This document shows, one piece after another, positions 38,587-49,368 of a stretch of 64,000 nt of DNA. Below the pieces are notes generated by a model. It saw nothing but the letters and a program-made list of their open reading frames with translations. It was not told the origin of the DNA and made no database searches. Both the position numbers and the translations under genes were made by a program. Source of the stretch: Stappia stellulata (GTDB taxonomy: Bacteria; Pseudomonadota; Alphaproteobacteria; Rhizobiales; Stappiaceae); NCBI RefSeq assembly GCF_020176715.1, contig NZ_JAIVMF010000005.1:1-64000 (forward strand), written 5' to 3'. How positions within the stretch are numbered: the stretch's first letter is position 1; each line of letters begins with the position of its first letter.

Positions 38587-38624
38587 TCATATTCGGGTTT
38601 TCATATTCGCTCAGTCGAATATGA
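38587..38624. promoter_or_regulatory. Triple ATATTCG repeat array, ATTC-N8-GAAT operator candidate
   Basis: The nine-base word TCATATTCG occurs at 38587-38595 and 38601-38609, and its exact reverse complement CGAATATGA at 38616-38624. The last two form a perfect inverted repeat around a six-base spacer, which contains ATTC-N8-GAAT, the spacing described for SqrR/BigR-type ArsR repressors of sulfide and persulfide response. The array ends 24 bases before the start of a metallo-beta-lactamase-fold gene. No ArsR gene lies in the window. Confidence 0.75.
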
Positions 38625-38648
38625 TGCGTGAAAACCGGAGGAGACGAC

Positions 38649-39623
38649 ATGTCGGTATCGAGACGATCCATTCTGGCCGGGGGGCTTTCCGCTCCCCTGG
38701 TGGCGCGCGGTCTGGTGACGGCTGGTGCCGGCGCGGGTGCGGGACTGCTTGCGGCGCGCACGCCGGCTCGGGCGGCCGAGGCGGCGCATCAGTTCAGCCT
38801 GGGCGACAGCGAGATCACCATCCTGACCGATGGCGGGCTGGTGCTGCCGGCCTCCACGCTTGCCTCCAACGTGAGCGACGAGGAGCGCAACGCCTTTCTG
38901 ACATCCCATGGCCATGACGCCGAAACCCGCGCCAGCGCGCTCAACATCGCGCTGGTTCGCAAGGGCGATGCGCTCGTCCTGATCGACACCGGCGCGGGGC
39001 TGAACTTCTTCCAGGATGCCGGGCTTCTGGCCGACAGTTTCGACGCCGCCGGCCTCGACCGCGACAGCGTCACCCATGTGGTGCTGACCCATGGCCACCC
39101 GGACCATGTCTGGGGCGTGATCGACGATTTCGACGAGAGCGAGCGCTTCCCCAACGCCAGCTACCTGATGGGGGCTGCGGAATGGGATTTCTGGATGAAC
39201 CCGGATTTCCTCGCCGACAATCCGGAGGAGCTGCATTCCTTCGCGCTGGGCGCGCAGCGCAATCTGGGCGCGGTCGCTGAAAAGGTGGAGCGGGTCGGCG
39301 CCGACCACGCGGTCGTCTCCGGCATCACCATGATCGAGACGCCGGGCCACACGCCGGGGCACATGTCCGTCCTGATCGAGGACGGCGGCCAGCAACTGCT
39401 CGTCACCGGCGACGCGCTGACCCATCCGTCGGTCTCCTTCGAGAAGCCGGACTGGCAGCCGACCACCGACCAGAACCCGGAGCTTGCCGCGAAGACACGC
39501 CGCACGCTGCTCGACCGCGCGGCGAGCGACGGCCTGCTGCTCGTCGGCTACCACCTTCCGTGGCCGGGTGTTGGCCGCGCCGAGGCGAAGGACGGCGCCT
39601 GGCGCTACGTCGCCGAGGGCTGA
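38649..39623 (+). CDS. Tat-exported metallo-beta-lactamase-fold hydrolase
   Basis: 324 aa from the ATG beginning MSVSRRSILAGGLSAP, a twin-arginine signal (SRRSIL) ending near ARAAEA, so the folded enzyme is exported to the periplasm. Metal-binding motifs are intact: VVLTHGHPDHVWGV (HxHxDH), GHTPGHMSVLIED and VTGDAL, with a further His near the C-terminus (GYHLPWPG). The substrate is unknown. The upstream operator-like array suggests control by a persulfide-type sensor, making a sulfur or lactone hydrolase role a guess. Confidence 0.9.
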   Translation: MSVSRRSILAGGLSAPLVARGLVTAGAGAGAGLLAARTPARAAEAAHQFSLGDSEITILTDGGLVLPASTLASNVSDEERNAFLTSHGHDAETRASALNIALVRKGDALVLIDTGAGLNFFQDAGLLADSFDAAGLDRDSVTHVVLTHGHPDHVWGVIDDFDESERFPNASYLMGAAEWDFWMNPDFLADNPEELHSFALGAQRNLGAVAEKVERVGADHAVVSGITMIETPGHTPGHMSVLIEDGGQQLLVTGDALTHPSVSFEKPDWQPTTDQNPELAAKTRRTLLDRAASDGLLLVGYHLPWPGVGRAEAKDGAWRYVAEG

Positions 39624-39671
39624 TCCGCCACTGCATGCCGGTCCCGGCGGCCCGCCTTCAGCTTTCAGTCC

Positions 39672-39866
39672 TCAGCCTCCGGGCGGGGGCGGGACGTCGG
39701 TGGGGCGCTGGGTGCCGATGGTCAGCGTCTGCGTGTCGATCGTCGCCGCGCCCCGGCCGTCGGAGGTGAGCACCGCCGAGCCGATGGAGGCGGAGGAGGA
39801 GCAGGCCCCGGCAAGGAGCGCAAGGGCGAGCGCCGACAGGCGTTTGATGCGGGCGGGTGCTGGCAA
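39672..39866 (-). CDS. Small lipoprotein
   Basis: 64 aa if it starts at the TTG with GGAAAGG seven bases upstream; the only in-frame ATG, 36 codons further up, gives an implausible N-terminus. The sequence is a lipoprotein signal ([16 protein letters not shown], lipobox LAGAC) followed by a short mature part, [20 protein letters not shown], ending in a Pro/Gly-rich PPPPGG. No function known. It lies convergent with the hydrolase gene and divergent from ttcA. Confidence 0.6.
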   Translation of the reverse strand: MPAPARIKRLSALALALLAGACSSSASIGSAVLTSDGRGAATIDTQTLTIGTQRPTDVPPPPGG

Positions 39867-40024
39867 GGGATCGCCTTTCCGGTTGGTGCGGTGTTTTCCA
39901 GAGTGCTTTGGCGCAGCCTGCGGGATCGCACGCGTTCGTGCAATGGTCGTCGTCGATGTTGCCATCGGGGCCAAATCTCGGCATTGTCCGCCCCCGATAC
40001 ATCCAATTCCCGGCAGATGACACC

Positions 40025-40966
40025 ATGAGCGATTTCACGCAGCCTGTTGACGCGACCGAGGCGACGGCCTGTCCGCCTCTGTTTCGCGACGCGCCGGCCT
40101 CCGTGTCGTTCAAGAAGCTCAGGAAGCGCCTGCTCAGGGAGGTGCGCGACACCATCGCGCGCAATGCCATGGTGGAGGCGTCGGGTGAGCGTCCGCGCTG
40201 GCTTGTGTGCCTGTCCGGCGGCAAGGACAGCTATACGCTGCTCGCCGTGCTGCTCGACCTGAAATGGCGGGGCGTGCTGCCGGTCGACCTGCTCGCCTGC
40301 AACCTCGACCAGGGCCAGCCGGGTTTTCCCGCGCATATCCTGCCGGAGTTCCTCCAGACCCACGACATCGCGCACCGCATCGTGCGTCAGGACACCTATT
40401 CCATCGTCGTGGACAAGGTGCCGGAGGGAAAGACCTATTGTTCGCTCTGCTCGCGGCTCAGGCGCGGGCATCTCTATCGCATCGCCCGCGAGGAGGGCTG
40501 TTCGGCCATCGTGCTCGGTCATCACCGCGAGGATGCGCTGGAAACCTTCTTCATGAACCTCTTCTTCGGCGGACGGCTGTCCTCCATGCCGCCGAAACTC
40601 CTCAACGACGACGGCGACCTGCTGGTGCTGCGCCCGCTGATCTCCTCCTCGGAAGACGACATTGCCCGCTACGCGAAGGCAATGGAATTTCCGATCATCC
40701 CCTGCGACCTGTGCGGCAGCCAGGACGGCCTGCAGCGCGCCCAGGTGAAGGCGATGATGGCGGAGTGGGAGCGGGCGACGCCGGGGCGGCTGTCGGTCAT
40801 GGCCCGCGCGCTTGCCAACGTGCGGGCGTCGCATCTGCAAGATCCGGCGCTGTTCGATTTCGCCGGCCTGATGGCGTCCTCCCATGCCGGCGCCGATGCG
40901 CGTGAGGACAGCGAGCCCTGCGGCGCGGCCCTTGCCATGACCGGGCGGTTGTTCGCCGCCGAATAA
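40025..40966 (+). CDS. ttcA: tRNA 2-thiocytidine synthetase TtcA
   Basis: 313 aa from the ATG beginning [12 protein letters not shown]-loop ATPase motif SGGKDS at residues 64-69, the CxxC pair CSLC (ring of the 4Fe-4S cluster) and a third ligand in CDLCG, plus [19 protein letters not shown]. TtcA uses ATP, a persulfide and its Fe-S cluster to make 2-thiocytidine at position 32 of tRNA. It is single-gene, with a terminator-like hairpin at 40991. Confidence 0.95.
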   Translation: MSDFTQPVDATEATACPPLFRDAPASVSFKKLRKRLLREVRDTIARNAMVEASGERPRWLVCLSGGKDSYTLLAVLLDLKWRGVLPVDLLACNLDQGQPGFPAHILPEFLQTHDIAHRIVRQDTYSIVVDKVPEGKTYCSLCSRLRRGHLYRIAREEGCSAIVLGHHREDALETFFMNLFFGGRLSSMPPKLLNDDGDLLVLRPLISSSEDDIARYAKAMEFPIIPCDLCGSQDGLQRAQVKAMMAEWERATPGRLSVMARALANVRASHLQDPALFDFAGLMASSHAGADAREDSEPCGAALAMTGRLFAAE

Positions 40967-40990
40967 CCCTTGCATCCAGATCCATCGTTC

Positions 40991-41026
40991 AAGCCGGGAG
41001 GGTCCGCCTGTCCCGGCTTTGTCTTT
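40991..41026 (+). terminator. Rho-independent terminator after ttcA
   Basis: Stem AAGCCGGGA with TCCCGGCTT, an 11-base loop, then TGTCTTT. It begins 25 bases after the ttcA stop. Confidence 0.72.
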
Positions 41027-41067
41027 CCCGTGCCGCATCCGGCGGCCCTGTTTTTCGGACCCTGACA

Positions 41068-42342
41068 ATGACCTCACACATGCCCTGCGGCATCGACTTC
41101 GGCACGTCCAACTCCACCGCCGCGATCCTCACATCCGATGGTGCGGCCAGGCTTCTCGCTCTGGAAGGAGACAGCGCGGTGCTGCCGAGCACGCTGTTCT
41201 TTTCGTTTGAGGATGCGGAGGTCCGCTTCGGCCGCGCGGCCGTCAATGCCTATGTCGAGGGCGTCGAGGGGCGGCTGATGCGCTCGCTGAAGAGCGTTCT
41301 GGGCTCCAGGACCATGGCGGAAAAGACGACGATCAAGGCGCGTCGCTGGACCTTCTCCGAGATCATCGGGCTGTATCTGAAGCAGGTGAAGACGCGCGCG
41401 GAAACCGCCGCCGGCCAGGCCTTCGATAGGGTCGTGCTCGGGCGCCCCGTTCATTTCGTCGACGGCGACGCGGAGGCCGACCGCAGGGCGCAGGGCGAGC
41501 TTGAGGCCATCGCGCGCGAGGCGGGATTTTCCGAGGTGGCGTTCCAGTTCGAGCCGATTGCCGCGGCGCTGGATCACGAGCGCTCCGTAGAGCGCGAGGA
41601 ACTGGCCGTTATCGTCGATCTCGGCGGCGGCACGTCGGATTTCGCCATCGTGCGGGTGTCGCCGGAGCGCCGGAAGGCGGTCGACCGGCGCGCGGATATT
41701 CTCGCCAGCACCGGCATTCACATCGGCGGAACCGACTTCGACCGTCTGCTCAGCCTGCGGACCGTCATGCCGGAGCTGGGCTACCGGACGCTTGCCCGCG
41801 ACGGGCGACGCGACCTGCCGAACTGGGCCTATTTCGAGCTGGCCACCTGGCACCGTATCAATTTCCTTTACGCGCCGCAGATCGACACCAAGCTGAAGGA
41901 TCTCCGGCAGGATGCCGCCCGTCCCGACCTCGTCGACCGGCTGATGGCGGTGATCGCCGAACGCCAGGGCCACGCACTGGCCGGTGAGGTCGAGGCGGCG
42001 AAGATCGCGCTGTCGTCGCGGGAGCGTCATCACCTGCGGTTCCCGCTGTCGGATGTGGATCTCGATCTTGAGGTGGCGCGCGCCGATCTTGTGGCGGCAA
42101 TCGAACAGTCGGTCGCCGGGATCGCGGGGGCGCTTGCCGACTGTCTGGATCAGGCCGGGGTGGGAGCGGAGGCGATCTCCTCGGTTTTCGTCACCGGCGG
42201 CTCGGCCTCGATCCCCTTTGTCCGCGACCGTCTCACGGGCCTGTTCCCGCAGGCAGCCGTGGTGCAGGGCGATGTCTTCGGCAGTGTTGGAACCGGACTT
42301 GCGCTGGATGCAGCGCGCAAATACGGGCCGGTGAGCGCCTGA
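41068..42342 (+). CDS. Hsp70-family protein, YegD-like
   Basis: 424 aa, so it has the actin-like ATPase but not the substrate-binding domain of DnaK. The phosphate-1 loop is MPCGIDFGTSNSTAAIL, phosphate-2 is VIVDLGGGTSDFAIVRVS, and the adenosine region is SSVFVTGGSASIPFVRDRL. YegD-like proteins are widespread in proteobacteria and have no settled client or role. Between the two phosphate loops lies a variable region of about 120 residues. A terminator follows. Confidence 0.9.
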   Translation: MTSHMPCGIDFGTSNSTAAILTSDGAARLLALEGDSAVLPSTLFFSFEDAEVRFGRAAVNAYVEGVEGRLMRSLKSVLGSRTMAEKTTIKARRWTFSEIIGLYLKQVKTRAETAAGQAFDRVVLGRPVHFVDGDAEADRRAQGELEAIAREAGFSEVAFQFEPIAAALDHERSVEREELAVIVDLGGGTSDFAIVRVSPERRKAVDRRADILASTGIHIGGTDFDRLLSLRTVMPELGYRTLARDGRRDLPNWAYFELATWHRINFLYAPQIDTKLKDLRQDAARPDLVDRLMAVIAERQGHALAGEVEAAKIALSSRERHHLRFPLSDVDLDLEVARADLVAAIEQSVAGIAGALADCLDQAGVGAEAISSVFVTGGSASIPFVRDRLTGLFPQAAVVQGDVFGSVGTGLALDAARKYGPVSA

Positions 42343-42352
42343 CGATACGCAA

Positions 42353-42378
42353 ACGGCCCGGGGGAAGGTCCGGGCCGT
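42353..42378 (+). terminator. Hairpin terminator after the Hsp70-like gene
   Basis: A nine-pair perfect stem, ACGGCCCGG with CCGGGCCGT, with an eight-base loop, 10 bases after the stop codon. The T tract is poor, so termination may be weak or Rho-assisted. Confidence 0.6.
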
Positions 42379-42444
42379 GGTTCGGGCAGGGCGACGTCTC
42401 GCGGGGAAGCAGGCGTCGCGCCGGGAAAAGTCGGACTGGAGCGG

Positions 42445-42723
42445 TTACGATCCCTTGCCGGGGATCAGGCCGAGAGAGGATCCGGCCGGCTGGTTGCGCA
42501 CGAGGATGACCAGGGCGGAATTGGCGGCATGGGCACCTTCGGCCGCCAGCCCGCCATGGGCGCGGCAGGTGTCGGCGTCGCTGATGCCGTTGGCAGGGGC
42601 AAAGACCATCAGTTCGACACAGGCGATGCGGCGCAGGTTGCTGTCGTTTTCCTGCGCGAACGTCGCGAGGCCGAGACCCAAACTGAGAGCGAGGCCGAGG
42701 CCTGCCAGTTTCGCGATACGCAT
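42445..42723 (-). CDS. Small secreted protein of unknown function
   Basis: 92 aa. A signal peptide ends near LGLATFAQE; the mature part of about 68 residues has two Cys (RRIACVELM and ADTCRAHGG) that could form one disulfide. No known domain is recognised. It lies alone on the minus strand, in a gap bounded by two terminators, so it is probably transcribed from its own promoter in 42724-42868. Confidence 0.65.
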   Translation of the reverse strand: MRIAKLAGLGLALSLGLGLATFAQENDSNLRRIACVELMVFAPANGISDADTCRAHGGLAAEGAHAANSALVILVRNQPAGSSLGLIPGKGS

Positions 42724-42868
42724 GGTCTGATCCTTCCGGTGCCGATTGAGCCCTAAGACGACCGAGACATGACACGATTCAAGTGATCAAGACCTGAAGC
42801 GCGCATTCATCTGACGTTCAGCTTAGGGTGATTCGGCAAAATTTGCCTAGTCTATAAATCTTGACAAA

Positions 42869-42898
42869 AAAAGGCGGATCAACTTGGATCCGCCTTTT
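42869..42898 (-). terminator. Strong terminator after grxD
   Basis: A perfect 12-pair inverted repeat, AAAAGGCGGATC with GATCCGCCTTTT, and a six-base loop, with A and T runs on both sides so that it works in either direction. It lies 25 bases after the grxD stop. Confidence 0.9.
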
Positions 42899-42899
42899 A

Positions 42900-42914
42900 T
42901 TAACCATTTATTAA
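42900..42914 (-). promoter_or_regulatory. TTAA-N7-TTAA box beside the grxD terminator
   Basis: A third TTAA-N7-TTAA match, between the grxD stop codon and its terminator. It is followed one base later by the hairpin, and 177 bases separate it from the small secreted protein start on the minus strand. The position is odd for a promoter element and it may be chance in an AT-rich tail. Confidence 0.35.
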
Positions 42915-42922
42915 CTTTTGAA

Positions 42923-43255
42923 CTACGCGGACTGGCGGGTCGAGATGCCCTTGTCCGTCAGATGCGCCTGAAGTTCCTGGCTCTGGAACATCTCGCGGAT
43001 GATGTCGCAGCCGCCGACGAACTCGCCCTTCACGTAGAGCTGGGGGATGGTCGGCCAGTCGGAAAACTCCTTGATGCCCTGGCGCAGGTCATCGTCTTCC
43101 AGCACGTTGATGCCCTTGTAGGGCGCGCCGATGTAATCGAGGATCTGCACGACCTGACCGGAGAACCCGCACTGGGGAAACGCCGGGGTGCCCTTCATGA
43201 AGAGGACGACGTCATTGGTGTCGACCTCGTTCTTGATCCAATCTTGAATGCTCAT
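42923..43255 (-). CDS. grxD: Monothiol glutaredoxin, Grx4 type
   Basis: 110 aa. The CGFS active site is at residues 29-32 ([14 protein letters not shown]), followed by [20 protein letters not shown] and [19 protein letters not shown], the glutathione-binding segments. Grx4-type proteins hold a shared 2Fe-2S cluster with BolA and carry clusters or sense iron. It is the last gene of the group, 60 bases downstream of bolA, supporting the well-known Grx4-BolA partnership. Confidence 0.97.
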   Translation of the reverse strand: MSIQDWIKNEVDTNDVVLFMKGTPAFPQCGFSGQVVQILDYIGAPYKGINVLEDDDLRQGIKEFSDWPTIPQLYVKGEFVGGCDIIREMFQSQELQAHLTDKGISTRQSA

Positions 43256-43315
43256 AGTGCGTCCTTTCGTTCTGCCGGGTTCAAGGTCCAGCGACCGGGG
43301 TCGGCTTTGGGGGTT

Positions 43316-43549
43316 TCAGTCCGGGGCGCTCGTCTGCAGGGCCAGCGCGTGAAGTTCGCCGCCCATGTTGCCCTTCAGCGCCTGATAGACCATCTGGTGC
43401 TGCTGCACCCGTGTCTTGCCGCGAAAGGCATCGGCCACCACCACGGCGGCATAGTGGTCGCCATCGCCCGCCAGATCGCGGATTTCCACTTTCGCGTCCG
43501 GAAGGGCTTCCTTGATCAGCGCCTCGATCTCGTGCGCCTGCATTGCCAT
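43316..43549 (-). CDS. BolA-family protein
   Basis: 77 aa from the ATG beginning MAMQAHEIEALIKEALP; longer frame upstream is not coding-like. The pattern DAKVEIRDLAGDGDHYAAVVV, then AFRGKTRVQQHQMVYQALKG is the BolA (YrbA/IbaG type) class-II KH-like fold, with the His that binds the shared cluster in GDGDHYA. It lies between purL and grxD in the same direction and pairs with the glutaredoxin. Confidence 0.92.
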   Translation of the reverse strand: MAMQAHEIEALIKEALPDAKVEIRDLAGDGDHYAAVVVADAFRGKTRVQQHQMVYQALKGNMGGELHALALQTSAPD

Positions 43550-43622
43550 ATGTTCGTCCTTTCTGCCGGCCGCCTGCCGCCGTTGCGGACGGGCGGCCTG
43601 GAATTCGCACCGCGCGACGCGG

Positions 43623-45821
<2,199 letters not shown>

Positions 45822-45948
45822 GAGCGCTGCGGACCTTGGAAACGGAAGATTGCCGCCCCTTTAGCAAACCGCGACCGCAAAGGGAATTGTAGACATTGCC
45901 CCGCTTGCCGACCATGGTCGCGGCGGATGTGCGAAGGAGACCGATCGC

Positions 45949-46890
45949 TTGACCGAGACACGCCGGCTGTTCCTGATTCTGAACGGAAAATCCGCCCCGC
46001 GCGAGGATGTGCGCAGCGCGATCTCCCGGGTCCGCGACGCCGGGCACGAGGTGGCCGTGCGGGTCACCTACGAGCCGGGCGACGTTGCCCGTTTCGTCGG
46101 CGAGGCGCTCGGCGCCGACACGCGCCCCGACGCGATCGTGGCGGGCGGTGGCGACGGGACCCTCAACCAGGTGGTCGCGGCGCTGCTCGATACGCACGGG
46201 CAGGCGCAGGCTGCGCCGTCCGGGCAGCCGGCGGTCGGGGTGCTGCCGCTCGGAACGGCAAACGATTTCGCCGTCGGGCTTGAGCTTTCGACCGAAGATC
46301 CGGGTGCCGCGCTGACGCTTTGCGCGGAAGGCGAGATCCGCACGATCGACGCCGCGCGTATCAACGAGCGCGTGTTCGTCAACCTGGCAAGCGGCGGCAC
46401 CGTCACCCAGATCACCCGCGAGGCCGACCCGCGCGCCAAGCGGCTGTTCGGCGGGGCGGCCTATCTGATTGCCGGCGCCAGCCACATCGGCCGGCTGGCC
46501 CCCTCCAACGCCCGGTTTTCCGCCGAGGGCTTTTCCTGGGAAGGGGAGTTTCTGGCGATGGCCATCGGCAACGGTCGTCTTGCCGGCGGCGGCGTGCCGC
46601 TGTGTCCGGAGGCGCAGCTCGACGATGGCCTGCTCGACCTGACGCTGTTTCCCCAGCCGGACGCGGACCATGTCCTCGGCCTGCTGTCGCGCCTGCTGCA
46701 TGAAACGGAGGCGCCGGTGGAGGGCTATGCGAAGACGACGCGGTTTTCCTCGCTAACTGTGGAAAGCGATGCGGAGCTGTCGCTCAACCTCGACGGAGAA
46801 CCGATGCAGGCAAAAAGCCTCAAGGTCGAGGTGCTCCCCGGCGCGGTCCGTTTCGTGACGGGGCCCGCGCCGAAAGGCCTGGTGTCCTGA
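45949..46890 (+). CDS. YegS/DagK-type lipid kinase
   Basis: 313 aa, started at TTG with a GAAGGAGA ribosome-binding sequence about eight bases upstream; no ATG is well placed. The N-terminal kinase motif is IVAGGGDGTLNQVVAALLDT (GGDGT), then GVLPLGTANDFAVGLELS. The C-terminal domain includes NLASGGTVTQITREAD and SLNLDGEPM. Such enzymes phosphorylate diacylglycerol or other lipids. It is divergent from purL and convergent with the peroxiredoxin gene, breaking the purine cluster. Confidence 0.9.
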   Translation: MTETRRLFLILNGKSAPREDVRSAISRVRDAGHEVAVRVTYEPGDVARFVGEALGADTRPDAIVAGGGDGTLNQVVAALLDTHGQAQAAPSGQPAVGVLPLGTANDFAVGLELSTEDPGAALTLCAEGEIRTIDAARINERVFVNLASGGTVTQITREADPRAKRLFGGAAYLIAGASHIGRLAPSNARFSAEGFSWEGEFLAMAIGNGRLAGGGVPLCPEAQLDDGLLDLTLFPQPDADHVLGLLSRLLHETEAPVEGYAKTTRFSSLTVESDAELSLNLDGEPMQAKSLKVEVLPGAVRFVTGPAPKGLVS

Positions 46891-46930
46891 CGCCGGCTGA
46901 CACCGCCGGCGCGCCGGGAATGGTCGAGTA

Positions 46931-47470
46931 TCAGACCGCGCCGGTGTATTCGCCGCGCGCCGGATAGTCCTTCGCCTTCACGAAGTCGAGCGCGCCGACC
47001 ATCTCCTTGAAGTGCGGACGCACGAAGGGCATCGTCTGCACCGAGGCGAAATAGAGCGTGCCGTCGGCGCGCACCAGAAAGACGCCCGGCTCGGAAAACA
47101 GCTCGGGCTCCTCGATGCCGATGGAGGTCGTGCCGCGTCCCGTCGACGTGTAGAGGCCCCAGTCGCGCGCGACCGACAGCGGCAGGCCGTAGCCGTAGCG
47201 CAGGTTTTCTCCGCCGACCGTCTCGGCCATTCCGCGGGCGCGGTCCTCCGGGTCGCTGGAAATCGCGATTGTCGTGACACCGCGCTCCGCAAACTCCGGT
47301 GCAAGACGCTCCAGTTCCTTCAGATAGGTCGCGCAGATCGGGCAATGCTGTCCGCGATAGAAGACCACGAGCGTTGCGTACCCGGGGTTTTCGGTCGAGA
47401 GATCGAAGGTCCCGTGATCGAGCGTGTCGACGACGAGCTGCGGAACCTGCTGGCGGGGAATGAGCGACAT
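46931..47470 (-). CDS. Peroxiredoxin-like (AhpC/TSA family) protein
   Basis: 179 aa from the ATG beginning MSLIPRQQVPQL. Thioredoxin-fold core with VVFYRGQHCPICATYLKELE, a CPIC pair at Cys43 and Cys46 in place of the typical TxxC. Further family segments are TIAISSDPEDRARGMAETVG and GVFLVRADGTLYFASVQTMP. The family reduces peroxides or acts as a thiol oxidoreductase; the CxxC form points to the second. It is divergent from an AraC-type regulator, which may control it. Confidence 0.86.
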   Translation of the reverse strand: MSLIPRQQVPQLVVDTLDHGTFDLSTENPGYATLVVFYRGQHCPICATYLKELERLAPEFAERGVTTIAISSDPEDRARGMAETVGGENLRYGYGLPLSVARDWGLYTSTGRGTTSIGIEEPELFSEPGVFLVRADGTLYFASVQTMPFVRPHFKEMVGALDFVKAKDYPARGEYTGAV

Positions 47471-47601
47471 GACATCTGTCCTTTCGTTGCGCGCCGCCGG
47501 ATCGACCCATCGGGCCAAGAGCGGAGGCGCTGGCGTTCCCCTGTGTGTTAGTGTATGCAAAGAAAATCATCGTCCACAATAATTGATCCATCGTACAAAC
47601 C

Positions 47602-48447
47602 ATGCTGAAACGCCTCGACCGTCTCTCCGCGCTGATCGACCGCTTCCGCATTGAAGCCACGGTTGTTCCGGCGGTCGAGGCGGGCATTGCTCCTGCGGCC
47701 GAGACGCCCGGTGCCAATCTCTTCCTGCTGATGGGACCGGCCGGGCGCCCGGCAAACGACGTGCGCGGCGGCTTTCTGGTGTTTCGTCCGCGCTCCGGCG
47801 GCGGGCGTCCGGCCGGGGCGATTGCAGTGGCCGCGCATGTCGATCTCGGCGGCGATGTCGCGCCCTTCGCCCTGGCCTTGCCTGAAGAGGTGCGGATCGC
47901 GTTGTGCGACGCGCCGGCGCTGGCCGCCGTGGCCGAGGTCCTGCTCGACGAGGTGATGCGTCCGCGATGCGGCGGACAGGCGATCCTCGACCGGCTGTGC
48001 GAGATCGTCGTGGTGCGATTGCTGCGCCACGCCATCGAACAGGGCGGCGCCGACAGCGGGCTGATCGCCGGCCTCGCTCATCCGCAACTGGCCGCGGCGC
48101 TTGTGGCGATGCATGAAGCGCCGGGCCGCGCCTGGCGGCTGGAGGATCTGGCCGCCGTCTCCGGCATGTCGCGCACGGCATTTGCGACCGGGTTTCGCGA
48201 TGTTGTCGGCCGCACGCCCGGAGCCTATCTGCACGACTGGCGGATGAGCGTGGCGCGGCAGGAGATCGCGCGCGGGGTGCCCTTGAAAGCGATCGCGTCA
48301 CGCGTCGGCTTTTCCAGCGCGGCCGCCTTCAGCCGGGCCTACAGCCGTGCCTACGGCCACGCGCCGCGTTTCGACAAGGCCGAACGGCCGGATGCGATTG
48401 GGGATCAGCGGTCCCGGTCGATGGCGGATGTGCGCTCAAGCGCATAA
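47602..48447 (+). CDS. AraC-family transcriptional regulator
   Basis: 281 aa. N-terminal cupin-like domain (AraC_N/cupin_6) followed by a C-terminal double helix-turn-helix: WRLEDLAAVSGMSRTAFATG, then VARQEIARGVPLKAIASRVG and FSSAAAFSRAYSRAYGHAPR. It is divergent from the peroxiredoxin gene with 131 bases between them, and likely activates it under some thiol or oxidant stress (inference). Its last 43 bases overlap a convergent DUF2164 gene. Confidence 0.93.
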   Translation: MLKRLDRLSALIDRFRIEATVVPAVEAGIAPAAETPGANLFLLMGPAGRPANDVRGGFLVFRPRSGGGRPAGAIAVAAHVDLGGDVAPFALALPEEVRIALCDAPALAAVAEVLLDEVMRPRCGGQAILDRLCEIVVVRLLRHAIEQGGADSGLIAGLAHPQLAAALVAMHEAPGRAWRLEDLAAVSGMSRTAFATGFRDVVGRTPGAYLHDWRMSVARQEIARGVPLKAIASRVGFSSAAAFSRAYSRAYGHAPRFDKAERPDAIGDQRSRSMADVRSSA

Positions 48448-48665
48448 ACGACCTCACCGACCTCGTCCATGCGGGCCGAGATCGCCGCACGGGCGTCGTG
48501 CAGGCCCTGATTGTAGAAGGCCGCGCCGATGTCGCGCGCCAGCAGGGCGAACAGCGCCTCCGCTTCGAGCGCGCCGATCTCGACATCCAGTTCCTCGCCT
48601 AGAAGATCGCGCAGTCGCTCGACGAGAACGGCCGTTTCGGCACTGTCGAAGATCGGCTTGCTCAT
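48405..48665 (-). CDS. DUF2164-like protein
   Basis: 86 aa without a membrane helix. The segment LVERLRDLLGEELDVEIGAL, then EAEALFALLARDIGAAFYNQGLHDARA, matches the DUF2164 pattern (DEEIG, then FYNQ) of small soluble proteins of unknown function. It follows purQ by 12 bases on the same strand, so it is probably part of that operon. Its 3' end overlaps the AraC gene on the other strand by 43 bases. Confidence 0.85.
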   Translation of the reverse strand: MSKPIFDSAETAVLVERLRDLLGEELDVEIGALEAEALFALLARDIGAAFYNQGLHDARAAISARMDEVGEVVYALERTSAIDRDR

Positions 48666-48677
48666 CGGCGGAAAGCC

Positions 48678-49349
48678 TCAGGCCGCGACAACCGACAAGG
48701 CGCTCTCGAAGAAGGCGCGCCCGTCGGTGCCGCCCTGCAGCGGATCCACGAGATTTTCCGGATGCGGCATCATGCCGAGCACATTGCCGGCCTCGTTGGT
48801 GATGCCGGCAATGTCGTTGATCGAGCCGTTCGGGTTGGTGCCGCGTGCGTAGCGGAAGGCGACCCGGTCCTGGTCCTCAAGCGCCTTGATCGTGTCGGCA
48901 TCGGCGAAGTAATTGCCGTCGTGGTGGGCGACGGGGCAGCGCCACACCGCGCCTTTGGTCATGCCTTGCGTGAAGCGGTTGGCGGTGGAGGCGGTCTCCA
49001 GCAGCACCTCGCGGCAGACGAAGGTGAGGCCGGCGTTGCGCATCAGGGCGCCGGGCAGAAGGCCCGCTTCGGTCAGCATCTGGAAGCCGTTGCATACCCC
49101 AAGCACCAGCCGGCCCTTTTCGGCGAAGTCGCGCACCGCATCCATGATCGGCGCGCGGGCGGCGATCGCGCCGGAGCGCAGGTAGTCGCCATAGGAAAAG
49201 CCGCCCGGCAGGACGACGAGATCGACATCCGGCAGGGTGGTGTCCGCATGCCACACGGACACCGGCGCGACGCCGCTTGTCAGTTCCAGCGCATACATCA
49301 TGTCGCGCTCGCGGTTCGATCCGGGGAAGGTGATGACAGCGGATTTCAT
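48678..49349 (-). CDS. purQ: Phosphoribosylformylglycinamidine synthase subunit I (glutaminase)
   Basis: 223 aa from the ATG beginning [16 protein letters not shown]. Class-I glutaminase: nucleophile Cys in [20 protein letters not shown], and the His-Glu pair in MMPHPENL. Also [13 protein letters not shown]. It hydrolyses glutamine and passes ammonia to PurL. It sits 19 bases after the small membrane protein gene and 12 bases before the DUF2164 gene. Confidence 0.98.
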   Translation of the reverse strand: MKSAVITFPGSNRERDMMYALELTSGVAPVSVWHADTTLPDVDLVVLPGGFSYGDYLRSGAIAARAPIMDAVRDFAEKGRLVLGVCNGFQMLTEAGLLPGALMRNAGLTFVCREVLLETASTANRFTQGMTKGAVWRCPVAHHDGNYFADADTIKALEDQDRVAFRYARGTNPNGSINDIAGITNEAGNVLGMMPHPENLVDPLQGGTDGRAFFESALSVVAA

Positions 49350-49368
49350 GGGCGTGTGTCCCTTAAGC

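Noticed and set aside
46891-46930. GCCGGC-rich inverted repeat between the lipid kinase and peroxiredoxin genes as a terminator
   Set aside because: The stem is only six pairs, is itself palindromic in this GC-rich sequence, and has no T tract.
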